NCBI RefSeq assembly: GCF_001865575.2
Contig: NZ_CP017561.2
Coordinates: 2,418,001 to 2,482,000 of the forward strand
DNA: 64,000 nucleotides
Direction of reading: 5' to 3'
Source: Paraburkholderia sprentiae WSM5005
GTDB taxonomy: Bacteria; Pseudomonadota; Gammaproteobacteria; Burkholderiales; Burkholderiaceae
The translations under genes and the position numbers were made by a program. This document shows positions 9,203-18,529 of the stretch, one piece after another. The number at the start of each line of letters is the position of its first letter. Within the stretch, counting starts at the first letter, position 1. The notes below the pieces were generated by a model. The model worked only from the letters and a program-made list of their open reading frames with translations, was not told where the DNA came from and did no database searches.

Positions 9203-9234
9203 AAAGCCCGCCGCGCTAAACCACGCCGGCGGGC
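9203..9234 (-). terminator. Possible terminator of the DUF2214-type gene
   Basis: GCCCGCC and GGCGGGC form a 7-bp stem across the stop codon, followed on the minus strand by TTTCTG. The loop is long (15 bases), so this is tentative. Confidence 0.4.
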
Positions 9235-9680
9235 AGCCCGATGCCGCGCGCCATTCCAGTTGCGGCAAACACCATCAGAACCAGTAGAACGGTCTGGATC
9301 ACGCTGAAATGCGCGTAGGAACGCGCCTTCTTCAGATTCGGCGCCGCGCCGCTCCTGATCGACGCGCGCCAGCGCATCAGGCCGAGCATGGTGGGCACCT
9401 CCAGGATCAGGATCAGCACCAGAAACGCCATCTTCACGTGAAAGAGCGGCTCGTGCAGGTAGTAGTCCGCGCCCTTCTCGTAGCCGCCGAACACGCGCAT
9501 CAGACCGGTCACGATCAGCACCAGCGCGGCGATGCCCCAGCGTGAATCAGCACGGAACACCGAACGCAACGCGGCGGGCACCGACGCGCGACGCAGCGAC
9601 CACGTGCGCCTGAGAATCGACGCGAGCGCAAAACCATAAGCAAGCAGATGAAGGGCGGCAAGCAACCAGCGAACCAGCAT
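9216..9680 (-). CDS. DUF2214-like small membrane protein
   Basis: A 154-residue membrane protein with about four hydrophobic segments (residues 5-25, 45-65, 80-100, 125-150). The pattern RVFGGYEKGADYY, then a helix starting FHVKMAFLVL, resembles the DUF2214 predicted membrane family. That assignment is from memory of the pattern, not a search. No catalytic motif is visible. It is convergent with the ABC transporter and followed by nothing in operon spacing. Confidence 0.65.
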   Translation of the reverse strand: MLVRWLLAALHLLAYGFALASILRRTWSLRRASVPAALRSVFRADSRWGIAALVLIVTGLMRVFGGYEKGADYYLHEPLFHVKMAFLVLILILEVPTMLGLMRWRASIRSGAAPNLKKARSYAHFSVIQTVLLVLMVFAATGMARGIGLPAGVV

Positions 9681-9837
9681 GGCGACTCCTGCGAAAGACG
9701 CAATACGATCGATGAGTGTTCCACTCGCCCAGCTTCAGGCCGGGCGCCGTGATTGCATTATCGGTGAAGCTTCGCTGCGAGACGCGCGCATCGGTCACGC
9801 GATGTGACCGATAGCACAAAACGTGCAGCCTCAGATC

Positions 9838-10686
9838 TCAGACCTGACGCAGCGTCGTATCGAGCGCGCGGGCGGCCACGCGATCGCCTTCGGTCGTCAG
9901 CGCTGCGCGGAAAACTGTCTGCCGGTTATGACCCGCGGCGGCCGGCGAATCCCACAGCAGCTCGACCTTCGGACGTACGCCGAGCGCACTGCGCGCAAGC
10001 GAGGGCGCCGCGGCCGATCTCATCGGCGCCGCTGACGCCCCGGATTCGCCCGCCGCGCCGAACGCGACCGCGGGCGTCGGCGCCGCACGTGCATTGGAAC
10101 CGCTCGCCCAACGGACCGACAACTCGCGGGCATCGTATTGCCCGACCTTGCGCCGCTCGGCCCACACGACGACGGTGCGCGTCATCGGATCGAGCGACAC
10201 CGCAAAGCGGCCGATCGCATAGCGCCGCGCCGCCACATTGGTGCGCCACAATGGCAACGGACGGCAGATCCACAAGACGATCGCATACAGCACCGGCGCC
10301 GCGACGAGCCAGCCGTTGGTGGCCGCGACCGCCTGCATCGCGCGACGCCAGCCGGCACTCGCGACGAATGCGCCGACCGACCACAGCGCAAACAGAAACC
10401 CGAGGAACGCGAACAGGCGCAGCGCCTGACGCAGCCATTGCGGCAGCGGATGAAACGGACGCTCGGCGGCGGCGCGCGCGCCCGGCAGGAAGATCAGCAG
10501 GAACAGAAAAACGAGGTTGATACATGCCCACGGCGAAGACGCCATCGCGGTCAGCGCGGTGGTCAGATTCATCTCGGACATCGAGAAAAGCCAGCGGGCG
10601 GCGAGCACGAGACCGATGGCGCGCAACGTAAAAATCGTTCCGGCGCCGGGCGCGGCGTTCGCACGCGTCTCTTTCGTTCTCGCCAA
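9838..10686 (-). CDS. Membrane protein of unknown function, probable TTG start
   Basis: A 282-residue protein that I do not recognise. Hydrophobic segments lie at about 20-38, 50-70, 92-112 and 125-142. A soluble part follows that contains SLDPMTRTVVVWAERR, a Ser/Ala-rich linker, and KVELLWDSPAA. The start is inferred as TTG at 10686, because a full AGGAGG lies 5 bases upstream. ATG codons further upstream in the same frame lack such a site, and the ATG overlapping the AGGAGG region is out of frame and too close. No neighbour suggests a role; the glycosyltransferase gene lies upstream on the same strand, with a terminator between them. Confidence 0.65.
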   Translation of the reverse strand: MARTKETRANAAPGAGTIFTLRAIGLVLAARWLFSMSEMNLTTALTAMASSPWACINLVFLFLLIFLPGARAAAERPFHPLPQWLRQALRLFAFLGFLFALWSVGAFVASAGWRRAMQAVAATNGWLVAAPVLYAIVLWICRPLPLWRTNVAARRYAIGRFAVSLDPMTRTVVVWAERRKVGQYDARELSVRWASGSNARAAPTPAVAFGAAGESGASAAPMRSAAAPSLARSALGVRPKVELLWDSPAAAGHNRQTVFRAALTTEGDRVAARALDTTLRQV

Positions 10687-10690
10687 GGCA

Positions 10691-10696
10691 TCCTCC
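10691..10696 (-). promoter_or_regulatory. Strong ribosome binding site deciding a TTG start
   Basis: The minus strand reads AGGAGG, then 5 bases, then TTG GCG AGA. This is the best Shine-Dalgarno match in the region and fixes the start of the unknown membrane protein. Confidence 0.6.
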
Positions 10697-10828
10697 TGTC
10701 GTCGGCGGCGCCGCAGCCCATTTTGCGGCACGGCCATTATAGGGATATTACCGAGACTGGCTCGTTCGCGCCGCGCGGAAATCCGAATTTTCAGTTGCGT
10801 GCCGACGAAAAACGCAGCGCGCATGCAA

Positions 10829-10862
10829 CAACGCCCCGCGGCGAGGTGCCGGCGGGGCGTTG
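10829..10862 (-). terminator. Terminator of the GT4 gene
   Basis: AACGCCCCGC pairs with GCGGGGCGTT around a partly self-complementary loop, and TTGTTGC follows on the minus strand. It lies about 85 bases beyond the glycosyltransferase stop. Confidence 0.6.
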
Positions 10863-10943
10863 AAAGCAGCGAAGGAAGTCTGCAACGGGTCCCTGCTGCC
10901 AGGTTCTTCTAATGTAAATCAACGACGGCCAATCAACCGCCAA

Positions 10944-12008
10944 TCAGCCCGCGTTGACTTCGCGCAGCACCGCGCGATGCTTGCGTCGCAGCAGCTCTTC
11001 GTACGTGGCGACGTAGTTCTGCGCCATCACCTTCGACGAGAAGCGCGATTCGAACGCCTTACGCACGCCAGCACGCGACAGCGTGTTCAGACGCTTGACG
11101 GCAGCGACCGCGCTGATTTCGTCTTCGACGACGAAACCCGACACGCCGTTTTCGATCACTTCGGGCACCGAACCGCGATTGAACGCGATCACCGGCGTGC
11201 CGCAAGCCATCGCCTCGATCATCACGAGACCGAACGGCTCCGGCCAGTCGATCGGGAACACCAGTGCGTGCGCATTGCCGAGAAACTCGCGCTTTTCAGC
11301 TTCGCCGATTTCGCCGATGTACTCGACGTACGGCAACGACATCAGCGGCTTGATGACTTCTTCGTAGTAGGCACGATCGGCCTTGTCGATTTTGGCGGCG
11401 ACCTTGAGCTTCATGCCTGCCTGCCCGGCGATGCGAATCGCCCTGTCAAGCCCCTTCTCCGGCGAGACGCGGCCCAGGAATGCGAGGTAGCCGGGCTCGA
11501 CGTTGGGAATCGGCTTGAGCACGTCTTCCGGCAGACCGTGATAGACGGTTTGCAGCCAGTGCGCCTGGGGCAGCGGAATGCGCTGGTTGTCCGAGATCGA
11601 CACGACCGGTACGTCGCTGAACGTGTTGAAGATCGGCTGCAGTTCCGGCAGATCGAGGCGGCCGTGCAGCGTCGTCACGAACGGCACCGGCTGACGCGCG
11701 AACAGCGAGAACGGGTAGTAGTCGATGTGGAAATGCAGCACGTCGAATTCGTCCGCGCGGCGGCGCACTTCTTCGAGCAGCAGCATATGCGGCGCCATCA
11801 CGTCGCGAATCGTCGGGTCGAGGCGCAGCGCCTGCGGCCAGAAAGCTTCGAGCTTCGCCGAGGTTTGCGAATCGCCGCTTGCAAACAGCGTGACGTCGTG
11901 GCCTTGCTCGACCAGCGCCTCGGTCAGATAGGACACCACGCGTTCCGTACCACCGTACAGCTTGGGAGGAACCGCCTCGTGCAGCGGAGCGATTTGAGCG
12001 ATTCGCAT
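10944..12008 (-). CDS. Glycosyltransferase family 4
   Basis: A 354-residue cytoplasmic GT-B glycosyltransferase. The N-terminal Rossmann half begins MRIAQIAPL and includes PPKLYGGTERVVSYLTE, the acceptor-side motif common in GT4. The C-terminal donor half has FLGRVSPEKGLD and the EX7E motif in EPFGLVMIEAMACGTPVI. A good Shine-Dalgarno (AGGAG, 9 bases before ATG) supports this start. The acceptor and product are unknown. The adjacent divergent ABC transporter and the nearby trehalose genes raise the possibility of a stress-related glycoside or glycolipid, but that is inference only. Confidence 0.88.
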   Translation of the reverse strand: MRIAQIAPLHEAVPPKLYGGTERVVSYLTEALVEQGHDVTLFASGDSQTSAKLEAFWPQALRLDPTIRDVMAPHMLLLEEVRRRADEFDVLHFHIDYYPFSLFARQPVPFVTTLHGRLDLPELQPIFNTFSDVPVVSISDNQRIPLPQAHWLQTVYHGLPEDVLKPIPNVEPGYLAFLGRVSPEKGLDRAIRIAGQAGMKLKVAAKIDKADRAYYEEVIKPLMSLPYVEYIGEIGEAEKREFLGNAHALVFPIDWPEPFGLVMIEAMACGTPVIAFNRGSVPEVIENGVSGFVVEDEISAVAAVKRLNTLSRAGVRKAFESRFSSKVMAQNYVATYEELLRRKHRAVLREVNAG

Positions 12009-12671
12009 AATGACGAACTCCTAGTAAAAAATCAGGCAAAAGTACTGCATGTGGAAAAAGCGACTCGCTTGCTCGCCAGGGCGGTCTGGCCGGAAATGCC
12101 GGCGCGGGCCTGATTCTTTCGAGAAATCCTGCGATGGATCGCTTGGGTATCGAGCGCAGACGCATGGATCAGCGTCTGCGCATCATCTGCGAGTAAACGC
12201 GCACTGCGTACCTGCGTTGACAAACTGTCAGAAAATTCGTCGAGCTAGCGAGCACGCATTATCGATGCCCGGATTGCTGCCGCGCCGCGACATTTCAAAG
12301 ACTTTAGGTTGTTACAAGCGCGAAACACTTTGCAAACCCTTGTTTTCCAAGACAGTTCTACAGTAGCCGTGAGGTTTCGGCGAGGCACGAGGGTTCCGTG
12401 TCGGCGAACTCTCGCGCATCAACCTGCCGGTAAGAATGCCAAAGCGTCGCGGCGAAGTTGAATGCAATCTGTAAGTATATCTCGAAATTTTCCGCGATCT
12501 GCCTGGAGAGCCCGACGGCTGGTGTGTCGAGACAGCAGATCGCGGAGGTCCATCGCGAAAATCGATCGCGTCAAAGCCCGGATACACAGGGCGCAATCGC
12601 CTTTGCATGTTTACAATGCGAAGCATCGACTTCGCGGAGAGCATGCTTGTCTGTATGGCCCGCGCTTTTGC
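12009..12671. other. Divergent intergenic region between GT4 and ABC transporter genes
   Basis: About 660 bases without a credible gene; a frame continues upstream of the transporter ATG but has arginine-rich, non-homologous-looking content. It is AT-richer than the neighbouring coding regions and holds a TGACA-AAC-TGTCA inverted repeat at 12218-12230. Promoters for both genes should lie here, but I could not assign -35/-10 pairs with confidence. Confidence 0.5.
12218..12230. promoter_or_regulatory. Short palindrome, possible operator
   Basis: TGACA and TGTCA arms flank a 3-base centre in the divergent region, about 210 bases upstream of the GT4 start. The arms are short, so chance is possible. 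Confidence 0.3.
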
Positions 12672-14540
12672 ATGCACAACCGCAACACATTGATCCCAGC
12701 TCAATTGGAACACTTGACCATCGCCCAGCGTAACGCCCAGAACGCAAAGCTCGCGAGCTATGCGCACCGGCCGCTCGCGTTTCTCTTCCGCTTTATTCGC
12801 CGCCATCCGCTCGCGCATGCGATCGTGCTGGGCAGCGTCATTGCGGCCGTGGGCTGTGCACTCGCTTCGCAATACGCGATTAAACATCTGATCGACGTGC
12901 TCGGCGGCGGCCGGCATCATCCGGGGCCGCTGTGGGGCGCGTTCGCGATCCTCGTCGGCCTGATCGCCGCCGACAACCTGTTGTGGCGGGTCGGTGGCTG
13001 GTTCGCCGCGCACACGTTCGTCGTCGTGACGGGCGATTTGCGGCGGGACCTGTTCCAGTACCTAAGCGGCCACTCGCCGACTTACTACGCCGAAAAGCAG
13101 CCCGGCATGCTGGCAAGCCGGATCACCGCGACCTCGAACGCCGTCTACACCGCCGAAAACACCACTGCCTGGAACGTGCTGCCGCCGTGCATCGCGGTGC
13201 TCGGCGCGATCGTCATGATCATCGCGGTGAACCCGCTGATGGCCGCCGGCCTGTTGCTGTGCTCGGCGATCCTGTCGGTGGTCCTGTACAAGCTCGCGGG
13301 CCGCGGCTCCGCGCGCCACCATAACTTCGCGACCAAAGCGGCATCGGTCGACGGCGAACTCGTCGACGTGATCAGCAACATGGGCCTCGTGCGCGCGTTC
13401 GGCATGACGTTTCGCGAGCAGCGCCGCTTTGCCTCGACGGTCAGGTCGGAGATGGACGCACGCCAGCAGAGCCTGCTGTATCTGGAAAAGCTGCGTCTGC
13501 TGCATGCCGTGGTCACCGCGCTGCTGTCGGCCGGCCTGCTCGGCTGGGCGCTGTGGCTGTGGGATCAAGGCCGCGCGACCTCGGGCGACATCGTGCTCGT
13601 CAGCTCGCTCGGCTTCACGATCCTGCACGGCACGCGCGACCTCGCCGTCGCGCTCGTCGACGTCACCCAGCACGTCGCGCGACTCGCGGAGGCCGTGCGC
13701 ACGCTGCTCGAACCGCACGGCATGCCCGATCGCGACGACGCGACCGAACTCGTGCCGCAGGGCGGCCGTGTCACGTTCGACAGCGTCACGTTCGCCTATC
13801 CGCGCCGGCGGCCGATTCTCGATCACTTCGACCTCGACATCGAACCGGGTCAGCGCGTCGGCCTGATCGGCAAGTCGGGCGCCGGCAAATCGACGGTGCT
13901 CGCGCTGTTGCAGCGCTTCTACGAAACCCAGGGCGGCGCGATCAAAATCGACGGCCAGGACATCGCGTCGATCACCCAGGACAGCCTGCGCCACGCGATC
14001 GCGCTGGTACCCCAGGACATCTCGCTATTCCATCGCTCGGTGTACGAGAACATCGCCTATGGCCGTCCGGACGCGAGCCGCGAGGAAGTGCTCGCCGCCG
14101 CGCGCGAGGCGCGTTGCGCGGACTTTGTCGAAGCGATGCCGGAAGGCTACGACACGATCGTCGGCGACCGCGGCGTGAAGCTGTCGGGCGGTCAGCGCCA
14201 GCGCATCGCGATTGCACGCGCGATTCTGAAAAACGCGCCGATCCTGCTGCTCGACGAAGCCACCTCCGCGCTCGACAGCGCGTCCGAGGAAGCGATCCAG
14301 AAGGCGCTCGACCGGCTGATGGTCGGCCGCACCGTGATCGCGATCGCGCACCGTCTGTCGACGCTGAACAACTTCGACCGGATCATCGTGATGAGTGCCG
14401 GCAAGGTCATCGACGACGGCACGCCGGAAGAACTGCGCCAGCGTCCGGGTCTCTATCGCGATCTGCTCGCGAAGCAGTACGGCAAGGGCCAGACGCTGCA
14501 TATCGGCGGCAAGAAGGTCGACGAACAGCACGTAGCCTGA
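12672..14540 (+). CDS. ABC transporter, fused membrane and ATPase half-transporter (MsbA/exporter type)
   Basis: A 622-residue exporter half-transporter. The transmembrane domain covers about residues 40-350 and the ATPase domain 370-610. The motifs are intact: Walker A GKSGAGKST, signature LSGGQRQR, Walker B ILLLDEATS, H-loop IAHRLST. I chose the ATG at 12672, whose product starts MHNRNTLIPAQLEHLTIAQR. The frame stays open 70 codons further upstream, but that part is arginine-rich and unlike the family. It resembles the transporter at 7257, for example in the Q-loop to signature region (LFHRS, ENIAY, GYDT), so the two are paralogues. Substrate unknown. Confidence 0.88.
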   Translation: MHNRNTLIPAQLEHLTIAQRNAQNAKLASYAHRPLAFLFRFIRRHPLAHAIVLGSVIAAVGCALASQYAIKHLIDVLGGGRHHPGPLWGAFAILVGLIAADNLLWRVGGWFAAHTFVVVTGDLRRDLFQYLSGHSPTYYAEKQPGMLASRITATSNAVYTAENTTAWNVLPPCIAVLGAIVMIIAVNPLMAAGLLLCSAILSVVLYKLAGRGSARHHNFATKAASVDGELVDVISNMGLVRAFGMTFREQRRFASTVRSEMDARQQSLLYLEKLRLLHAVVTALLSAGLLGWALWLWDQGRATSGDIVLVSSLGFTILHGTRDLAVALVDVTQHVARLAEAVRTLLEPHGMPDRDDATELVPQGGRVTFDSVTFAYPRRRPILDHFDLDIEPGQRVGLIGKSGAGKSTVLALLQRFYETQGGAIKIDGQDIASITQDSLRHAIALVPQDISLFHRSVYENIAYGRPDASREEVLAAAREARCADFVEAMPEGYDTIVGDRGVKLSGGQRQRIAIARAILKNAPILLLDEATSALDSASEEAIQKALDRLMVGRTVIAIAHRLSTLNNFDRIIVMSAGKVIDDGTPEELRQRPGLYRDLLAKQYGKGQTLHIGGKKVDEQHVA

Positions 14541-14573
14541 CGCACGCAGGCGCCGAGCGCTGCGTCGCATGCA

Positions 14574-14601
14574 AAAAAGCCGCTCGCTGGAGCGGCTTTT
14601 T
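14574..14601. terminator. Bidirectional terminator between ABC transporter and otsA
   Basis: A 12-bp stem AAAAAGCCGCTC/GAGCGGCTTTTT with a 4-base loop, flanked by A- and T-runs, sits between two convergent genes. Confidence 0.9.
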
Positions 14602-14618
14602 GCTGTCTGGCTTGCGAT

Positions 14619-16097
14619 TTAGCTCGTCACGCTCTCGCGCGTCGCACGCTTGCGCGCGGCGCCCGCCCCACTCGACGGCACCCGCGCTTTCGCGCTTCTG
14701 GCGCGCTTCGCGCCATCGACGCCCTGCAGATCGCGCATGAAGTTATCGCGCCACACCGACACGTTGTTCTCGCGCAGTTGGGCCATCATGTCGCGATATC
14801 GTGCCTGGCGTTCGGCAAGCGGCATGCCGAGCGCCTGCGCGAGCGCCTCGGCCATGCCGTCGATATCGACGGGATTGACGATCAGCGCGCCATCGAGCTC
14901 CTGCGCCGCGCCCGCGAAGCGCGACAGCACGAGCACGCCGGGATTCTCCGGATCCTGCGCCGACACATATTCCTTCGCGACCAGGTTCATGCCGTCGCGC
15001 AGCGGCGTCACATAGCCCACATGCGCGGTACGGAACAGCGCCGCCAGCACCGAGCGCTCGTACTGTTTGTGGATATACAGAATCGGCGTCCAGTCCAGCT
15101 CGGCGAAACGTCCGTTGATCCGTCCCGACTCGCCTTCGAGCTGCAGACGGATGTCCTGATACGCGTGCAGGTCGGCGCGCGTCGGCGGCGCGATCTGCAG
15201 GAACGACACCTTGTTACGCTGCGCGACCGCCTGTTCGAGCAGGCGCTCGAACGCGCGGAATCGCTCGACCAGCCCTTTCGAATAATCGAGCCGGTCGACG
15301 CTCATGATCAGCTTGCGCGAATGCAGCGTCGCCTTCATCGTGCGCACCGGCTTGCCGCGCTCGCCCGCCTTCGCAAGCTCGGCGATCTCGTCCGGATAGA
15401 CGCCGATCGGATAGGCCGACGCGCGCAGCGTGCGACCGAACGCATGCACGGTGAGCGGTCCTTTCGCCGATGCGTCGATCGAGCCGCTCGCCTCGTTGAC
15501 GACGTAGTCGCAGAACGCGCGCACATCGGGGCCGGTCTGGAAGCCGAGCAGGTCGAACGAACACAGTGCCTCGACGAGCTCGCGATGCGGCGGTACCGAC
15601 AGCAGCACCTGCGAGGCCGGAAACGGAATGTGCAGGAAAAAACCGATGCGGTTCTTCACGCCTGCCGAGCGCAGCGCCTGCGCGAACGGGATCAGATGAT
15701 AGTCGTGCACCCAGATCACGTCGTCTTCGCGCAGGAGCGGCAGCAGTTGCTGCGCGAGCCATGTGTTGACGCGGCAGTAGCCTTCGAAGTCGTGCCGGTC
15801 GTAATGCAGCAGGTCGGATCGATAGTGGAACGCGGGCCACAGCGTCGCGTTCGAGAAACCGCGGTAGTACTGGTCGTAATCGCGGCGCATCAGCGGGACG
15901 GTCGCGAAGGTCACCGGACCGCGCTCCTCGAGCTTGATCTGCGGCTGGCCGGAGCTGAGCACCTCGCCGCTCCAGCCGAACCACATGCCGCCGGTTTCCT
16001 TCAGCGCATCGTACACGCCGACCGCCAGACCGCCCGCCGCCGGGCCGCCCTCCGAAATAGGCGCCACCCGGTTCGAAACAATGATCAGTCGGCCCAT
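14619..16097 (-). CDS. otsA: Trehalose-6-phosphate synthase
   Basis: A 492-residue GT20 enzyme that joins UDP-glucose and glucose-6-phosphate to make trehalose-6-phosphate. It shows the N-terminal [10 protein letters not shown], the glycine loop [12 protein letters not shown], the segment [12 protein letters not shown], the substrate-binding [11 protein letters not shown], and the C-terminal [10 protein letters not shown]. The start at 16097 matches the usual family N-terminus. It follows otsB on the same strand after 52 bases, forming the trehalose operon. The last 30 residues are basic low complexity beyond the usual end of the family. Confidence 0.96.
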   Translation of the reverse strand: MGRLIIVSNRVAPISEGGPAAGGLAVGVYDALKETGGMWFGWSGEVLSSGQPQIKLEERGPVTFATVPLMRRDYDQYYRGFSNATLWPAFHYRSDLLHYDRHDFEGYCRVNTWLAQQLLPLLREDDVIWVHDYHLIPFAQALRSAGVKNRIGFFLHIPFPASQVLLSVPPHRELVEALCSFDLLGFQTGPDVRAFCDYVVNEASGSIDASAKGPLTVHAFGRTLRASAYPIGVYPDEIAELAKAGERGKPVRTMKATLHSRKLIMSVDRLDYSKGLVERFRAFERLLEQAVAQRNKVSFLQIAPPTRADLHAYQDIRLQLEGESGRINGRFAELDWTPILYIHKQYERSVLAALFRTAHVGYVTPLRDGMNLVAKEYVSAQDPENPGVLVLSRFAGAAQELDGALIVNPVDIDGMAEALAQALGMPLAERQARYRDMMAQLRENNVSVWRDNFMRDLQGVDGAKRARSAKARVPSSGAGAARKRATRESVTS

Positions 16098-16149
16098 GAA
16101 GCGCGATTCCCGATGCGGTAGGTTGTTTTCGTCGAACGGGGCGCCAGCG

Positions 16150-16899
16150 TCATGCGCCGCGCGCCGCCGCAACGATCGTTTCCAGCCAGTCGAGCAGTGA
16201 CGACACCGATTCGACGCGCGTGCGCGCCATCGTTTCGCCCGCGCCGATCTTGATCGACAGACCGCCGCGCTCGTTGACGACCGCGAAGCCCTTCTCGTCG
16301 GTCAGATCGTCGCCGGCGAAGATCGGCGTGCGGCCGGCGAACGGAAGTTCCTCGAGGAAGGCGCGCATCGCGCGGCCTTTGTCGACGTCCGTCGGCTTGA
16401 TTTCGTAGACCATCTTGCCGGGCTGCAGGACGTACGACGCGGGGTAATCGGCGACGAGCCGCTCGGTCGCCTCGCGCGCGACCGGCTCGCGGTCGGGCGC
16501 GTTGCGGTAGTGCAGCGCGAGCGCCGCCCCTTTGATCTCGAGCAGCATGCCGGGGTGTTCGTTGACGACCTGCGCGAGCACCTGCTCCATGCGCAGCAGG
16601 CGCTGGTCATGAAAGCCGATGCGCTGCGTGTCGCCATTCGCATCGCGCCGCTCGGCGCCATGCAGACCGGCGACCGGCAGATCGGGCAGGCCGAGAAAAC
16701 CGTCGATGCTGTCGATGCCGCGCCCCGACACCACCGCGACCGCGCCATTCGTCAGACTGCGCAGCTCGCGCAGCAGGTCGATCACGCGCGGCTGCACCAG
16801 CACGCCGTCCGGGGTGGGGGCCAGTTCGACGAGCGTGCCGTCGAAATCGAAGAAAAATGCCGTCTCGCTCGGAGACAGAACAGCCGGAAGTGCTTGCAT
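16150..16899 (-). CDS. otsB: Trehalose-6-phosphate phosphatase
   Basis: A HAD-superfamily phosphatase of about 249 residues that releases free trehalose. The nucleophile motif FFFDFDGTL lies near the N-terminus, with VVSGRG as motif II and AGDDLTDE as motif IV. Three in-frame ATGs exist further upstream (16923, 16947, 16959). I prefer 16899, because a promoter at 16966-16994 would place the transcript start at about 16959, and AGGCG lies just before this ATG. It is the first gene of the otsB-otsA operon. Confidence 0.9.
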   Translation of the reverse strand: MQALPAVLSPSETAFFFDFDGTLVELAPTPDGVLVQPRVIDLLRELRSLTNGAVAVVSGRGIDSIDGFLGLPDLPVAGLHGAERRDANGDTQRIGFHDQRLLRMEQVLAQVVNEHPGMLLEIKGAALALHYRNAPDREPVAREATERLVADYPASYVLQPGKMVYEIKPTDVDKGRAMRAFLEELPFAGRTPIFAGDDLTDEKGFAVVNERGGLSIKIGAGETMARTRVESVSSLLDWLETIVAAARGA

Positions 16900-16965
16900 C
16901 GCCTGGGTTCGCCTTTCAGCCATCGATGGCCGGAAAAGTGTGCGCATCTTACCGCGCATCCGTCA

Positions 16966-16994
16966 ATTTTTCGAGAAAGTAAGCCTGGACTCAA
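16966..16994 (-). promoter_or_regulatory. Sigma-70-like promoter of otsBA
   Basis: On the minus strand TTGAGT (16989-16994) and AAAAAT (16966-16971) are separated by exactly 17 bases. Each hexamer matches 4 of 6 consensus bases. Confidence 0.5.
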
Positions 16995-17386
16995 GCCCGG
17001 CGGGCGGTCTGTCTGGCTGTTTGCGTCGATTGCGTTCAAAAGCGCAACGATTGGGCTTCACGCAGCTTTCAGCCCGCTGCGTCAAATCGACCTGCAAATC
17101 GTGCGCCCGGCGCGCCGCGCGACACTGGCGCCGATTTTGCGCTACAGTCGCTGCCACGCGGACCGCCTGGGCATGGACATCGGTGCACGCTCGTGCTCGA
17201 TCGTGCGTCGCGCGCGAATCTTGCGCGGCATGATCGGGTGGCGAGGCGGCCTTCCGGCTCCATGATTCGCGCGTACCCTGCTCTCCAATCGAGTCATTGA
17301 ACCCTGCTTTGTTCCCGATCCTTCCCCCCGAGCGCCCGCAGCCGAACCCGTTGCGCTCACGACCCAGGCGAGCCCCGCACCGGTTG
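16995..17386. other. Divergent gap between otsB and the SCO gene
   Basis: About 390 bases with no credible gene. A frame opens from a TTG at 17297 into the SCO gene, but that N-terminal part is a proline/arginine-rich run with no homology that I recognise. No convincing plus-strand promoter was found. Confidence 0.5.
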
Positions 17387-18001
17387 ATGCGCGGGGTGGC
17401 ACGCCGGTTTGCAGCGGGAGCGGCGCTGGGTACGCTGATCGCGCTCGTCGCCTTGACCGGTTGCACGCAGCACGTCGAGCCGTGGCAGTTGACCAACGTG
17501 ACCGGCCACCTGCCGGATCTGGACTTCACATTGACCGACGACACCGGCCGCGCCGTCAACGCTGCTTCGTTCAAGGGCCGCGCCTCGCTGGTCTACTTCG
17601 GCTACACGCATTGCCCGGACGTCTGCCCCGAAACGATGGGCCGCCTCATGCAGGTGCTCGGCAAGCTCGGCCCCGATGCGCAGAAGGTGCGCATCCTGTT
17701 CATCACCGTGGATCCCGCGCGCGATACGCCGCGGGCCTTGCACGACTACGTCGCGGCGTTCGACGCACAGCACGCGCAAGGGCTGACCGGCACCGACCGG
17801 CAGATCGAGTCGCTGGCGAAGCGCTATCGTGTCGCTTATCAGATGGAAAAGCGCGACCCGAACGGCAACTACGAGGTCACGCACAGCTCCGCGGTCTATG
17901 TGTTCGACAGCCAGGGCCGCGCTCGCCTGCTCGCCACCGATCACGACACGCCCGATGCGATCGCGCAGGACCTGCGCCGCATCATCGATGACCCAACCTG
18001 A
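17387..18001 (+). CDS. SCO1/SenC-type copper metallochaperone lipoprotein
   Basis: A 204-residue periplasmic thioredoxin-fold protein that helps assemble the CuA centre of cytochrome c oxidase. The ATG at 17387 gives a lipoprotein signal with lipobox LTGC (Cys26). The copper ligands are Cys76 and Cys80 in THCPDVCPETM, with the distal His166 in VTHSSAVYV. Length and motifs are standard for the family. It is followed after 28 bases by a PCu(A)C chaperone and then by a CtaG-type protein, so the operon is dedicated to copper insertion into an oxidase. Confidence 0.92.
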   Translation: MRGVARRFAAGAALGTLIALVALTGCTQHVEPWQLTNVTGHLPDLDFTLTDDTGRAVNAASFKGRASLVYFGYTHCPDVCPETMGRLMQVLGKLGPDAQKVRILFITVDPARDTPRALHDYVAAFDAQHAQGLTGTDRQIESLAKRYRVAYQMEKRDPNGNYEVTHSSAVYVFDSQGRARLLATDHDTPDAIAQDLRRIIDDPT

Positions 18002-18029
18002 TTCTTATCCGATCCCAATCCATTCCATC

Positions 18030-18491
18030 ATGACGATCAAGCTAAAACCATTCGCTTCCCTCGCTTGCGCGCTCGCGCTGTCGTTCGGTGTCGCATCGGC
18101 CGCCCAGGCCGCCGCTGCTCATGCGATCAGCGTCAAGAACGCGTGGGTGCGCTGGCTGCCGAACAACCTGCCCGCGGCCGGCTACGCGACGCTCGTCAAC
18201 GCGAGCGACAAGCCGATCGAACTCGTCGAGGTGTCGAGTGACGACTACGGCGACGCGATGCTGCATCAAACGGTATCGAACGGTTCGACACAGAAGATGG
18301 TGATGGTCGACAAGCTGACGGTGCCCGCGCACGGCCAGGTCGCGATCGCGCCGGGCGGCTATCACGTGATGCTCGAGGACGCGAAGCACAAGATCGCGCC
18401 AGGCGACACCGTGCATCTGACGCTGAAGTTCTCCGATGGCGAAACGCTGAGCGCGCCGTTCGCGGTGAAGTCGCCGGGTCAGACCAAGTAA
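18030..18491 (+). CDS. PCu(A)C copper chaperone
   Basis: A 153-residue exported protein with an N-terminal signal ending near AAQAAAA. The copper site H-X10-M-X21-H-X-M is exact: His79, Met90, His112, Met114. In this family the protein delivers Cu(I) to the CuA site together with SCO, or to CuB. The start is the ATG before TIKLKPFASL. It lies between the SCO and CtaG-type genes. Confidence 0.92.
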   Translation: MTIKLKPFASLACALALSFGVASAAQAAAAHAISVKNAWVRWLPNNLPAAGYATLVNASDKPIELVEVSSDDYGDAMLHQTVSNGSTQKMVMVDKLTVPAHGQVAIAPGGYHVMLEDAKHKIAPGDTVHLTLKFSDGETLSAPFAVKSPGQTK

Positions 18492-18529
18492 GCGGCAGCA
18501 CGGGCCGCCGCCACCGCAGACCATCTGCC

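Noticed and set aside
12462..12671. Upstream extension of the second ABC transporter
   Set aside because: Seventy arginine-rich codons not matching exporter N-termini; the ATG at 12672 gives a normal start.
17297..17386. N-terminal extension of the SCO gene from a TTG
   Set aside because: It would bury the lipoprotein signal behind 30 proline/arginine-rich residues.
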